Below are positions 16,372 through 24,029 of a stretch of DNA of 35,195 bases, piece by piece; within the stretch, counting starts at the first letter, position 1, and every line of letters begins with the position of its first letter. This DNA is from Gemmatimonadota bacterium (GTDB lineage Bacteria > Gemmatimonadota > Gemmatimonadetes > Longimicrobiales > Gaopeijiaceae): contig JABDLS010000081.1 in NCBI GenBank assembly GCA_013002885.1, positions 1 to 35,195 on the forward strand, written 5' to 3'. A model generated the notes under the pieces. The model worked only from the letters and a program-made list of their open reading frames with translations, made no database searches and had not been told where the DNA came from. A program made the translations under genes and the position numbers.

Positions 16372-17363
16372 CGGCGGATGCTCAGCAGGTGGCGGAAGAC
16401 GCTCTCGAGAGACGCGTCCGCCGGCTCGAAGCGCGTGATGTGGACGCCGATCTCATCGGCCAGCCGCGGGAGGGTCGTTCCCAGCGTCGACAGGTTCGAG
16501 GTTTCGACCTCGACTCCGCCGTCCTCGAAACGCAGCCCCACCACGTCCGGGGTGTCTATGAGCCCCGTTGCTAGACGGCGCGGATCGTCGGTCTCGATAC
16601 GGACTCTATGCGGGATATGGGTCATGGCTGACCGGATGGCGCGGATACCGCCGGCAGCGGCCAGCTTGCCGTCGAGCATAGCGATGACGCGGTCGGTCAT
16701 TCGCTCGACCTCGGACAGGACGTGGCTGGAGACCAGAAGCGTGCGACCGGCGGCTGCCAGCTCGTGGAAGGTCGAGATCAAGACTGCCCGCTGCGCAGGA
16801 TCGGCGCCGTTCAGCGGCTCGTCGAGGACCAGCAGCTCGGGGTCGTTGACCAGCGCCGCGGCCACCTTGGCCCTCTGGCGCATCCCCTTCGAGTACTGAC
16901 CAATGGGTCGGTCCGCGGCGTCGAGCATGTTCACCCGGTCCAGAGCCGCGTCTACGGTGTCGGCGGACGCATCGGTCCCGCTGAGGTCGGCCGCGTAGCG
17001 GACCAGCTGTCGTGCGCTGAGGTAGCTGTACACCGCGTCGTCTTCAGGGACGAAACCGACGCGGGCATAGACCGACGGATCACTCGAGGGGTCCTGCCCG
17101 AAGACCCGGATCTCGCCCTCGGAGGGGCGCATCAGTCCGGTCACCATTCGAAGGAGTGTGGTCTTCCCCGCGCCGTTGGGGCCGAGGAGGCCGGTAATGC
17201 CCGGGCCGAAGGAACAGGACATGTCCGAGACGGCGACTTTGGTTCCAAACCATTTCGAGATGCCTGTCACCGTCACCGTCGGAGCGTCGGCGAAAGCCGG
17301 GTCGCGGGCCGGTGCTCGGTCCGAGACGGGTGTGGTCGACGTGGCGGAGTCGGGGGTGCTCAG
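16368..17363 (-). CDS. ABC-2 exporter ATPase (second pair), probable CTG start
   Basis: The ATPase has Walker A 'GPNGAGKT' (residues 61-68), a degenerate signature 'YSKGMRQR', Walker B 'LLVLDEP' and the H-loop 'SSHVL', followed by a C-terminal regulatory region of about 80 residues. The reading frame extends upstream to an ATG at 17471, but that part lies wholly inside the previous permease gene and reads as Arg/Gly-rich noise. The best start is CTG 17363: a strong 'ggaggg' precedes it by about 4-5 bases. It also overlaps the upstream stop as CTGA (17360-17363), exactly like the ATGA overlaps at the two other junctions of this operon. Alternatives are GTG at 17276 or 17270, both still upstream of the domain. 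It pairs with the permease at 15619. Confidence 0.85.
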   Translation of the reverse strand: MSTPDSATSTTPVSDRAPARDPAFADAPTVTVTGISKWFGTKVAVSDMSCSFGPGITGLLGPNGAGKTTLLRMVTGLMRPSEGEIRVFGQDPSSDPSVYARVGFVPEDDAVYSYLSARQLVRYAADLSGTDASADTVDAALDRVNMLDAADRPIGQYSKGMRQRAKVAAALVNDPELLVLDEPLNGADPAQRAVLISTFHELAAAGRTLLVSSHVLSEVERMTDRVIAMLDGKLAAAGGIRAIRSAMTHIPHRVRIETDDPRRLATGLIDTPDVVGLRFEDGGVEVETSNLSTLGTTLPRLADEIGVHITRFEPADASLESVFRHLLSIRR

Positions 17364-18286
17364 AACTCCCTCCTGTACCGTCGGTGGGCCAGGAACGCGA
17401 CGGCGACGACAACCCCGACGATGGTGGCCGCCCCGACCCAGGGAGGCAGCCCCACGCGGTCCAGGGCCCACCCCTCGGGCTCCTGGTCGAAGAGCCAGTC
17501 CCGGACGGAATAGGGATGACCCATGAGGGAGAGTGGCGCGATCAACTTGAAGACCAGCAACTCCGTCGCCCGGGGCATGGTCTCTGCCATCATGAGGGAG
17601 AGCATCATGATCATCACATAGACGCCCGAGGCGATCACGAAACGCTTCGCGAAGAGGGCCACCAGGAAGGCGGGCCCGCCGAACCCGAGCACGAAGGCCG
17701 CGAGCGTCCCCAGCGTCGCTGGTAGGTTGCTTCCGTTCTCGATGAGGCCCGCCAGCATGCCGTCAAAGTACAGACCCGAGATGCCGACGTAGAGAATCGC
17801 CTGCGGGATGAGCATGAACAGCGTCGTGAGGCCGAGGAGCGTCGCGGCTCGGGCCAGGAGGTAGTCCGCGGCCCGCACCGGCCGGGAGGCATAGATGGCC
17901 AACACTCCGTGCTCCCGGTCAGGGATCAGCAGGGCGGGGGCGGTCAGGGCCACGAAGAGGAGTGTGAGGAGGCCGATGTACTCGAAGAACTCGGCGGGGT
18001 CGCCCCAGGGGCCTGTGTCTTCCAACCCGAACCCGGCCACGACGTACGTCAGCCCCATGATCCACACGGCGGGGACGATGGCTGCCGCGATCAGTCCCCA
18101 CGGGATGATCTTCGCCAGGTGCTTGCGTCTGAGTCCCAGGGCCCGGCGAGTGCCGTCGACGATCATGGCGCGGAACGCACCGCTTCGCCCCAGTCGGTCG
18201 CCGTCATGAGGTCGATAGCCGAGGTCGTAGACCGCCCCCTGACCGACCTCGATCCCGTCCTGTGTGTCCGGTACGACGCTGCTCAT
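17360..18286 (-). CDS. ABC-2 type transporter permease (first pair)
   Basis: This 308-aa protein has a polar N-terminus of about 60 residues and then roughly six helices. 'IPDREHGVLAIYASRPVRAADYLLARA' is the ABC-2 permease coupling region, comparable to 'DERRDKTLSFLVLRPIRR' in the second permease. Its ATG overlaps the stop of the upstream ATPase gene as ATGA (18283-18286). A C-terminal basic 'HRRYRREF' follows the last helix. It forms an exporter with the ATPase at 18283; since all four genes are coupled, a mixed four-subunit complex (two different ATPases, two different permeases) is also possible. Substrate unknown. Confidence 0.83.
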   Translation of the reverse strand: MSSVVPDTQDGIEVGQGAVYDLGYRPHDGDRLGRSGAFRAMIVDGTRRALGLRRKHLAKIIPWGLIAAAIVPAVWIMGLTYVVAGFGLEDTGPWGDPAEFFEYIGLLTLLFVALTAPALLIPDREHGVLAIYASRPVRAADYLLARAATLLGLTTLFMLIPQAILYVGISGLYFDGMLAGLIENGSNLPATLGTLAAFVLGFGGPAFLVALFAKRFVIASGVYVMIMMLSLMMAETMPRATELLVFKLIAPLSLMGHPYSVRDWLFDQEPEGWALDRVGLPPWVGAATIVGVVVAVAFLAHRRYRREF

Positions 18287-19191
18287 TGCCGGCCCCCGTC
18301 GCGGAGATAGGCGTCCTCCAGCGTCTTCACGCCGGGGCGGAGCAGGCGCATCCCCACACCTTTGTCCACCAGCACACTACGGATCAGATCGTAGGGGTCG
18401 TGCTCCACCGTGGTCACCTCGAGGCGATGGCCCATGACCCGGACCTCGGCGCCTCGGTCACGCAGCGCCTCGGCTACTCCCTCCTCGTCGCGAAGCACTT
18501 CGAGCTCTACGGTCTCTTCGTCGACGAGGTCGTCCAGGGCGCTGTTCCGGATGGCTCGACCCGCCTCGAGCATGAGGATCCAGTCGCACGTGCTCTCGAT
18601 GTCGCTCAGGACGTGGCTCGAGACCAGCGTATGGATCCCGAACCCCTCCAGGCGCCCGATGAGTCGAAGCATCTGGTCTCGGCCCTCCGGGTCCAGCCCA
18701 GCCAGGGGCTCGTCGAGAAGTACCACGTCGGGGTCGTGGACGATGGCCTGGGCCAGAAGGGCCCGCTGCATCATCCCGGTGGAGAAGTCCCCCAGGTGGC
18801 GGAAGCGCTCCTCGTGCAGGCCCACCAGCGTCAGCACGTCGGAGGCTCGTTGGCGGGCCGCCTTGTGGGGGATTCCCGCCAGTTCCGCCGCGTAGATCAT
18901 GAAGTCTGCGGCCGTTTGGTCGGGCGGTAGCCCACCCCGTTCCGGCATGTACCCCACGCGGGACCGGAGTGCGATGGTGTCGTCCACCGCCGAGAGACCG
19001 AGGACCTTTGCGGACCCCTGCGAAGGCCGCAGGATGCCCAGCAGCACCTTGATGAGCGTACTCTTACCGGCTCCGTTCGCCCCGACGAGGCCAATCCGAC
19101 CTACCGGCACGAGGCCGCTGACACCGTCGAGCGCCACGAAGCTGCCGTAGGCCTGACTGAGGCCATCCAACTCGATGAGTGGAGTCGACAT
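18283..19191 (-). CDS. ABC-2 exporter ATPase (first pair)
   Basis: This 302-aa protein has Walker A 'GANGAGKST' (about residues 37-45), Q-loop region 'VGYMPERGGLPPDQ', signature 'FSTGMMQRALLAQA' (FSTGM in place of LSGGQ), Walker B 'VVLLDEPLAGLDPEG' and H-loop 'SSHVL'. A C-terminal accessory domain of about 85 residues follows. It is the first gene of the four-gene exporter operon and is divergent from the small orphan gene at 19409 across 217 bases, which must hold the operon promoter. Like the second ATPase it belongs to the group that partners with ABC-2 permeases. Substrate unknown. Confidence 0.9.
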   Translation of the reverse strand: MSTPLIELDGLSQAYGSFVALDGVSGLVPVGRIGLVGANGAGKSTLIKVLLGILRPSQGSAKVLGLSAVDDTIALRSRVGYMPERGGLPPDQTAADFMIYAAELAGIPHKAARQRASDVLTLVGLHEERFRHLGDFSTGMMQRALLAQAIVHDPDVVLLDEPLAGLDPEGRDQMLRLIGRLEGFGIHTLVSSHVLSDIESTCDWILMLEAGRAIRNSALDDLVDEETVELEVLRDEEGVAEALRDRGAEVRVMGHRLEVTTVEHDPYDLIRSVLVDKGVGMRLLRPGVKTLEDAYLRDGGRQ

Positions 19192-19408
19192 GGTGCTCCG
19201 CGTCGGGAACCGGGGCCTTCGACGACCCCGACGTATCGATGCTGCTCCGGGTTTCGGCCGCCCATTGCAGTACGCTCATCAGCCGGGGACGGCAAGCCCC
19301 GAGGCTGGCCCCCATCCCTCCGCTCATCCGAACGCAGGCCTCTTCCCGTAGGGATTCCATGAGCCTTCAGGCACAGCCCTGATAACTCGAAGCCAAGGAG
19401 CGATGATC

Positions 19409-19768
19409 ATGCCAGTCCCAACCGAGCTCAGACCGTTCTTCACGAGCCTCGTCGATAAAAGCAGGAAGTCGGAGATCAACTGGGAGGCCGATGGACATTC
19501 CGACGCGTATCGGGTGCGGTTCACCGATTTCGCCATCGGGATCTCTCAGGACGAGCGAAAGCCGGTGGTGTTGGTGCGGCTCTTCAACGACCGGGAAGAG
19601 CCGACCACCGTCATCGAAGTCACCCAGGCCGACGAGGAGTGGATTGGGGCCGTGAGCCTCATCAACTCGGCGAACCTGAAAGTGCGAAGGGTGGGCCAGA
19701 CCCTGCACCGCGCTCTGGAGGAGTTGGGCAAGGACGGCCCCATCGGCCTTGGGTCGAAGGAGGCCTAG
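19409..19768 (+). CDS. Small soluble protein of unknown function
   Basis: I do not recognise this 119-aa protein. It has no signal peptide or membrane segment and looks like a small alpha/beta domain: 'AYRVRFTDFAIGISQDE', 'PVVLVRLFNDREEPTTVIEV' and a C-terminal helix 'VGQTLHRALEELGKDG'. 'aaggag' at 19395-19400 is 8 bases before ATG 19409 but only 2 bases before the earlier ATG 19403, so the later start is chosen. The stop is 18 bases before the convergent serine hydrolase gene. The upstream gap 19192-19402 holds a GC-rich hairpin (19282-19305) and no other gene. Codon usage matches its neighbours, so it is probably a real gene. Confidence 0.6.
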   Translation: MPVPTELRPFFTSLVDKSRKSEINWEADGHSDAYRVRFTDFAIGISQDERKPVVLVRLFNDREEPTTVIEVTQADEEWIGAVSLINSANLKVRRVGQTLHRALEELGKDGPIGLGSKEA

Positions 19769-19786
19769 CGCCGGCGACGTCGTGGG

Positions 19787-21217
19787 CTAGAACTGCACCC
19801 TCTCGAACCGGACGTTGCGGATCCGTCCGCCCGTGACCAGCAGGCCGTCCACCCGGCCCTCCTCGTCACGACGAAACCTGACCTGCGACAGCCACCATTG
19901 ATCACCGGCGAACTCGTCTTCACCGGTGGGCGTCAGCGTCACGTCCTCGATGCGCCAGTTCCGTACAACGAGGGCTCCATCTTCGATGAGCACGTCGTAG
20001 GTCGAATCGAGCTCGGGACTCCGGTAGGAGCCCTCGTACGCTCGGAGCGCCGCAAGCGGGAGCGTCGCGGGCGGTCGGGGCGCATCGGTTTCGTCCCCGT
20101 CGCCGTCCTCCGGCGAGGTCATCCGGTCGTCCAGGAACACCTCGGCCACGCGTCGCGCTCGGCCCGCGGGGTCGCAGTTCGAGACGTTGCAGAAGACGAC
20201 GACCGAGAGGTCGTGGTCGGGGAAGCGCACGAAATTCGTTCGAAAGCCGGCCCAGCCCCCGCCGTGCCCCACGGTGGCGAGGCCTCTGTAGCTGTCGGTG
20301 GAGAGCCCGTACGCGTAGGAGATCTCTTCGCCGTCGTTCAGCCTCCCCCGCTCCATCATCCGCTCGAGGACCGCCACGCCCCCGACCTCGCCGGAATCGT
20401 AGTTCTCCATCCAGAGGAGGAAGTCGTCCAGGGTGGTGTTGAGCGAGCTGGAGGCGAGGGCGGTGAGTTGGTTGATGGCCCGCCTGTATCCCTGCTGGTC
20501 GTCAGGAGCGTACGACTCGGCGCGGTCCGGAACGATCTCCAGGTGGTCGTCGGAGAAGTGGGTGTCGTCCATACCCAGCGGGTCGAAGATCCGCTCCTCG
20601 GTGACGGCGCGGAACGACCGACCCGATTGCACCTCGATGATACGGGCGAGGAGGTTGTACCCGGTGTTCGAGTACGAGTATTCCGAGCCAGGATCGAAGT
20701 CGAGATCCTCCTGACGGTAGAGCATGCGAAGGATCTGATCGAAGGAGATGACGTCGGTATACATGACGCCGCCGAGGATCATGGACTGGGGCCAGTCGCG
20801 GATTCCGCTGGTGTGATGGATGAGGTGGCGGGGCGTGATCACACGGCCGAAGTCGGGGATCTCGGGAACGTAGCTTCGCACGTCGGCGTCCAGATCGAGT
20901 CGGCCCTCTTCTTCCAGAAGGAGCGCCGCCATGGCCCCGAACTGTTTGGAGATCGACGCGATGTCGAAGACGGTCTCGGGGGTGATGGGAATCCCGTAGT
21001 CCATGTTCGCGATGCCGTAGCCTGCGCGGTGGACGAGAGCGCCGTTTAGCAGCACACCCACTGCAGCTCCCGGCGCATCGTCACGATCGAGGTCGGCGAA
21101 GACGGCGTCGACCTCCGGGTGGGTCGGCCCTTCGGACCCGGGCCGAGGCTGGGGCTCGGAGGCGCATGCCGCCAGGAGCGCGGCGGCCAAGAACGAAGCT
21201 CCCGATCTCGACATCAT
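19787..21217 (-). CDS. Serine hydrolase lipoprotein, beta-lactamase/D-aminopeptidase-like
   Basis: This 476-aa protein starts with a lipoprotein signal 'LLAAC' (Cys18). It carries 'SISK' (Ser88, Lys91), 'YSN' (Tyr182, Asn184) and 'GHGGGWAG' as third motif, followed by a C-terminal beta domain (about residues 375-476, 'YEGSYRSPEL...') like those in D-aminopeptidase and DUF3471-type hydrolases. Activity on D-amino-acid peptides, peptidoglycan fragments or esters is plausible. The frame runs upstream to 21700, but ATG 21217 is the start: it overlaps the deacylase stop as ATGA and has a strong 'ggaggggagg' just before it. Coupling with the N-acyl-D-amino-acid deacylase-like gene supports a shared D-amino-acid or acyl-amino-acid theme. 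Confidence 0.9.
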   Translation of the reverse strand: MMSRSGASFLAAALLAACASEPQPRPGSEGPTHPEVDAVFADLDRDDAPGAAVGVLLNGALVHRAGYGIANMDYGIPITPETVFDIASISKQFGAMAALLLEEEGRLDLDADVRSYVPEIPDFGRVITPRHLIHHTSGIRDWPQSMILGGVMYTDVISFDQILRMLYRQEDLDFDPGSEYSYSNTGYNLLARIIEVQSGRSFRAVTEERIFDPLGMDDTHFSDDHLEIVPDRAESYAPDDQQGYRRAINQLTALASSSLNTTLDDFLLWMENYDSGEVGGVAVLERMMERGRLNDGEEISYAYGLSTDSYRGLATVGHGGGWAGFRTNFVRFPDHDLSVVVFCNVSNCDPAGRARRVAEVFLDDRMTSPEDGDGDETDAPRPPATLPLAALRAYEGSYRSPELDSTYDVLIEDGALVVRNWRIEDVTLTPTGEDEFAGDQWWLSQVRFRRDEEGRVDGLLVTGGRIRNVRFERVQF

Positions 21218-22902
21218 CGTCCTCCCCTCCGGAGCACACGTCCCGGCGTCGCGTCCTGCAGCGCCCCGTCGTCGATGACCAACGTCCCGTTCACGAAGAG
21301 GTAGTCGACCCCCTGGGCGTACCGCATGGCCTCCGCCCCGAAGCGTGCCTCGTCTCGGAGCGTCTCGGGGTCGAAGATGACGAGGTCGGCGATCAAGCCG
21401 GGTGCGACGAACCCACGATCGTGAAGCCCCAGCCGCTGTGCGGCCATGGACGACATCCGGCGGACCGCGTCTTCGAGGCTCAAGACGCTGTCTTCGCGCA
21501 CGTACTTCGCGATGACCCTGGGAAACGCTCCGAACGCCCGGGGGTGGGAGCTGTCCGCGTTCTCGGGATTCACCGGGGAGGCGTCGGTGTCGATCATGAC
21601 GAACTCCGCCCGGAGTGCCAGGTGCTTCTGTTCCTCGTTCATGCTCTGCGGATTCACGGATACTCCGCCGGCCTGGACGAGGTCGAAGAAGGCGTTCCAC
21701 GGGTCGGTTCCGAGCACATCCGCCGCCTCCGCCACGGATCGACTGATCACCTGAGGATCGACCTCGTCGGAAGCCGACACGATGAGGACATTGTTCCAGT
21801 CCATACCGACGTGGCGGAACCAGTTCTCCCAGTCGGAGGTGGTTTCGACTTCCCGACGCAGCTCGGCGCGGACAGCGGGATCGTCCAAGGTCTCCAGGAA
21901 GGGCTGGGTCCCGCCGGCATAGTGTCGCGGGTGTAAGAAGGAGCCGAGCCCGATCCCGTTCCGGATGTAGGGATAGATGTCGGCTGTGACGTCCATCCCC
22001 TCGGCGCGTGCGGAGTCAATGAGGGCGAGGGCCTCGGCCATGAGAGGCCAGTTGTCCTGCCCTGCGGCCTTCAGGTGGTAGATGTGGACCGGCACGCCTG
22101 CCCCGGCCCCGACCGACATGGCCTCACGAATGGCTTCGAGAACAGCGTGGCTCTCGTTGCGCATGTGGGTGAAGTAGACGCCCCCGTACTCTCCGGCGAC
22201 GCGGGTCAGCTCGATGAGCTCGTCGGTGCTGGCGTACACCGCCGGCGGGTAGATGAGAGAGGTCGACGTGCCCACCGCCCCGTCTTCCATGGCCTGACGA
22301 ACGAGCGCCTTCATCTCCTCCAGCTGGTCCGTGGTCGGCTGTACGTCCTGGTCGCCCAGTACCACCCGCCGTACCTGGGTAAGGCCGACGTTGTGCACCA
22401 CGTTGATGGGGATGCCCCGGGCCTCGAGGACATCGAAGTACTCGCTGTACCTCGTCCACCGAACCTCCTCCCCGCCCACCACCAGTGCGTCGTCGTCCTC
22501 ACCTCGTGGGGCGGCGGACCCTCCCTCTCCGGAGAGGTAGGTGGTGATGCCCTGACGCAGCTTGCTCTCCGCGCTGGGTGGGTCGGTCATGAGCACCACC
22601 GTGGACTGGCCCATCATGTCGATGAAGCCCGGTGTAACCACGCGGTCCTGGGCGTCGATGGTGCGAAGGGCTGTCTGGCCCGAGAGGTTGCCGACGTCCG
22701 CAATGCGATCTCCACGGATGGCGACGTCGGCTCGGAACCAGGGGTTGCCCGCGCCGTCGACGATGCGCGCGTTCGTGATCAGGACGTCGTATGGACCGGG
22801 CTCTGAGGCCTGTTGGGCGCAGGCCGCCACCGTCATGAGCAGGGTCGAGAGCATCAGGAGGGCGCGCGCCGCGGCGATCGACGGCCATGTGGGACGGGTC
22901 AT
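21214..22902 (-). CDS. N-acyl-D-amino-acid deacylase-like amidohydrolase, divergent active site
   Basis: This 562-aa predicted lipoprotein ('TVAAC', Cys28) has the D-aminoacylase layout: 'YDVLITNARIVDGAGNPWF', 'TPGFIDMMGQS', 'KLRQGITTYLSGEGGS', 'YFTHMRNESHAVLEA', 'VHIYHLKAAG', 'SSHPRAFGAFPRV' and the closing 'GLIADLVIFDPETL'. Family enzymes remove acyl groups from N-acyl-D-amino acids. Here the usual HxH after 'GFID' is replaced by Met97 and Gln99, and the metal-binding Cys of 'GNCG' is Gly127 next to Glu126, while the downstream His residues remain. A subgroup with this 'FIDM.G.S' form exists in other environmental bacteria, so this is probably a distinct subfamily rather than a broken gene. 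ATG 22902 is chosen because 'ggag' lies about 11 bases upstream and the signal peptide follows closely; ATG 22935 and 23028 are alternatives. Confidence 0.85.
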   Translation of the reverse strand: MTRPTWPSIAAARALLMLSTLLMTVAACAQQASEPGPYDVLITNARIVDGAGNPWFRADVAIRGDRIADVGNLSGQTALRTIDAQDRVVTPGFIDMMGQSTVVLMTDPPSAESKLRQGITTYLSGEGGSAAPRGEDDDALVVGGEEVRWTRYSEYFDVLEARGIPINVVHNVGLTQVRRVVLGDQDVQPTTDQLEEMKALVRQAMEDGAVGTSTSLIYPPAVYASTDELIELTRVAGEYGGVYFTHMRNESHAVLEAIREAMSVGAGAGVPVHIYHLKAAGQDNWPLMAEALALIDSARAEGMDVTADIYPYIRNGIGLGSFLHPRHYAGGTQPFLETLDDPAVRAELRREVETTSDWENWFRHVGMDWNNVLIVSASDEVDPQVISRSVAEAADVLGTDPWNAFFDLVQAGGVSVNPQSMNEEQKHLALRAEFVMIDTDASPVNPENADSSHPRAFGAFPRVIAKYVREDSVLSLEDAVRRMSSMAAQRLGLHDRGFVAPGLIADLVIFDPETLRDEARFGAEAMRYAQGVDYLFVNGTLVIDDGALQDATPGRVLRRGGR

Positions 22903-23099
22903 GTGGTGTTCCACTCCGTGCGTTTCTGGGCTCATCGGGCCCGGTCTGTCCTGCGATCTTCGGCTGCCCCTGGCGAACCGTCGAGCGACGACGGGAGGCC
23001 AGCAGATCGTAAGGGTCGGTGGGCGCATGGGCTACCAGGAGGGTAAGTTGCGCCACGCTCCTGCGGTCTGATCGCCACGCCTCTCCAAGCCTTCTGAGT

Positions 23100-24029
23100 A
23101 TGCCCATGTCCCGACCTTACCGGTGGCTCCTCGCCGCTCTCTTGACCGTCGTGTCTCCGAGCGTCCTCGATGCCCAGACGGACCTCGAACTCATGTACTT
23201 CGGCGCCGCGGGATGGCGATTGTCCGACGGCAACGTCGTCGTCCTCATCGACCCCTGGCCGTCCCGCCTGAAATACGGCGGCGGCGGACATCCTGACGAC
23301 ACCCGGCCCGATTTCGCCCGGAGTGACCTCGCCTGGTCGGACACGACTCTCATCGACTCGCTCGTTCCCGAGGCGGATTTCATCCTGGTGCACCACGGGC
23401 ACTTCGACCATCTGGGCGACATCCCCTACATCGCCCGCAAGACGGGAGCGAAGGTCGTCGGGACGGAGACGACGATGATGATCCTCCGCGCCTACGGCAT
23501 CCCGGATGAGCAGTTGTACGCGGTTGGGGGCGGGGAGGACTATCAGTTCGACGGCTTCAGCGTTCGTGTCGTGCCGGGTATCCACTCCGCGCTCAACGAG
23601 AAGCACTACCACGACACCCGACGCTACGACCGCGACACCGAGCTCGAGGCGCCACTCCGAATCGATCAGTTCATCGAAGGCGGGTCGCTCAGCTTCCTCG
23701 CCCGCTTCGCCGGCCACACGGTCCTGAGCATGGGGTCGATGAACTTCATCGAGCGGGAGTTCGAGGGGATCGAGCCCGACATCCTTCTGGCCGGTATCAA
23801 CGGGTCGCGGCTCGGGCTGTACGATTACGACCGCCGGCTCCTGGAAACGACGGGCTTCCCCGAGGTCGTCATCCCGACTCACTGGGACAATTTCCGTCTG
23901 CCCTACGGCTTCTCCCAAGAGGCCAACGTCGAGCGCAACCTCGTGCCCTTCGTCGAGACGGTCCGAACGCTTTCACCGAGCACGAGGGTCATTCTACCGG
24001 TCCACCTCGAACCGTTCACCGTTCGATGA
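23100..24029 (+). CDS. Exported metallo-beta-lactamase-fold hydrolase
   Basis: This 309-aa protein has a signal peptide ending 'SVLDAQ' (residue 26). The MBL motif HxHxDH is present as 'HHGHFDH' (His99, His101, Asp103, His104), with His162 in 'VPGIHS' and a late 'VIPTHWDNF' as further metal-site candidates. The overall form resembles UlaG-like lactonases and other small-molecule MBL hydrolases rather than true beta-lactamases. ATG 23100 is used; ATG 23106 is equally possible because the ribosome binding site is weak. It shares ATGA (24026-24029) with the FG-GAP propeller gene, so both are probably made together. The divergent gap 22903-23099 towards the deacylase holds no other gene. Confidence 0.88.
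   Translation: MPMSRPYRWLLAALLTVVSPSVLDAQTDLELMYFGAAGWRLSDGNVVVLIDPWPSRLKYGGGGHPDDTRPDFARSDLAWSDTTLIDSLVPEADFILVHHGHFDHLGDIPYIARKTGAKVVGTETTMMILRAYGIPDEQLYAVGGGEDYQFDGFSVRVVPGIHSALNEKHYHDTRRYDRDTELEAPLRIDQFIEGGSLSFLARFAGHTVLSMGSMNFIEREFEGIEPDILLAGINGSRLGLYDYDRRLLETTGFPEVVIPTHWDNFRLPYGFSQEANVERNLVPFVETVRTLSPSTRVILPVHLEPFTVR

Noticed and set aside
21218-21700. N-terminal extension of the serine hydrolase frame
   Set aside because: Lies inside the deacylase gene in another frame and reads as Arg/Gly noise; ATG 21217 has signal peptide, ribosome binding site and ATGA coupling.
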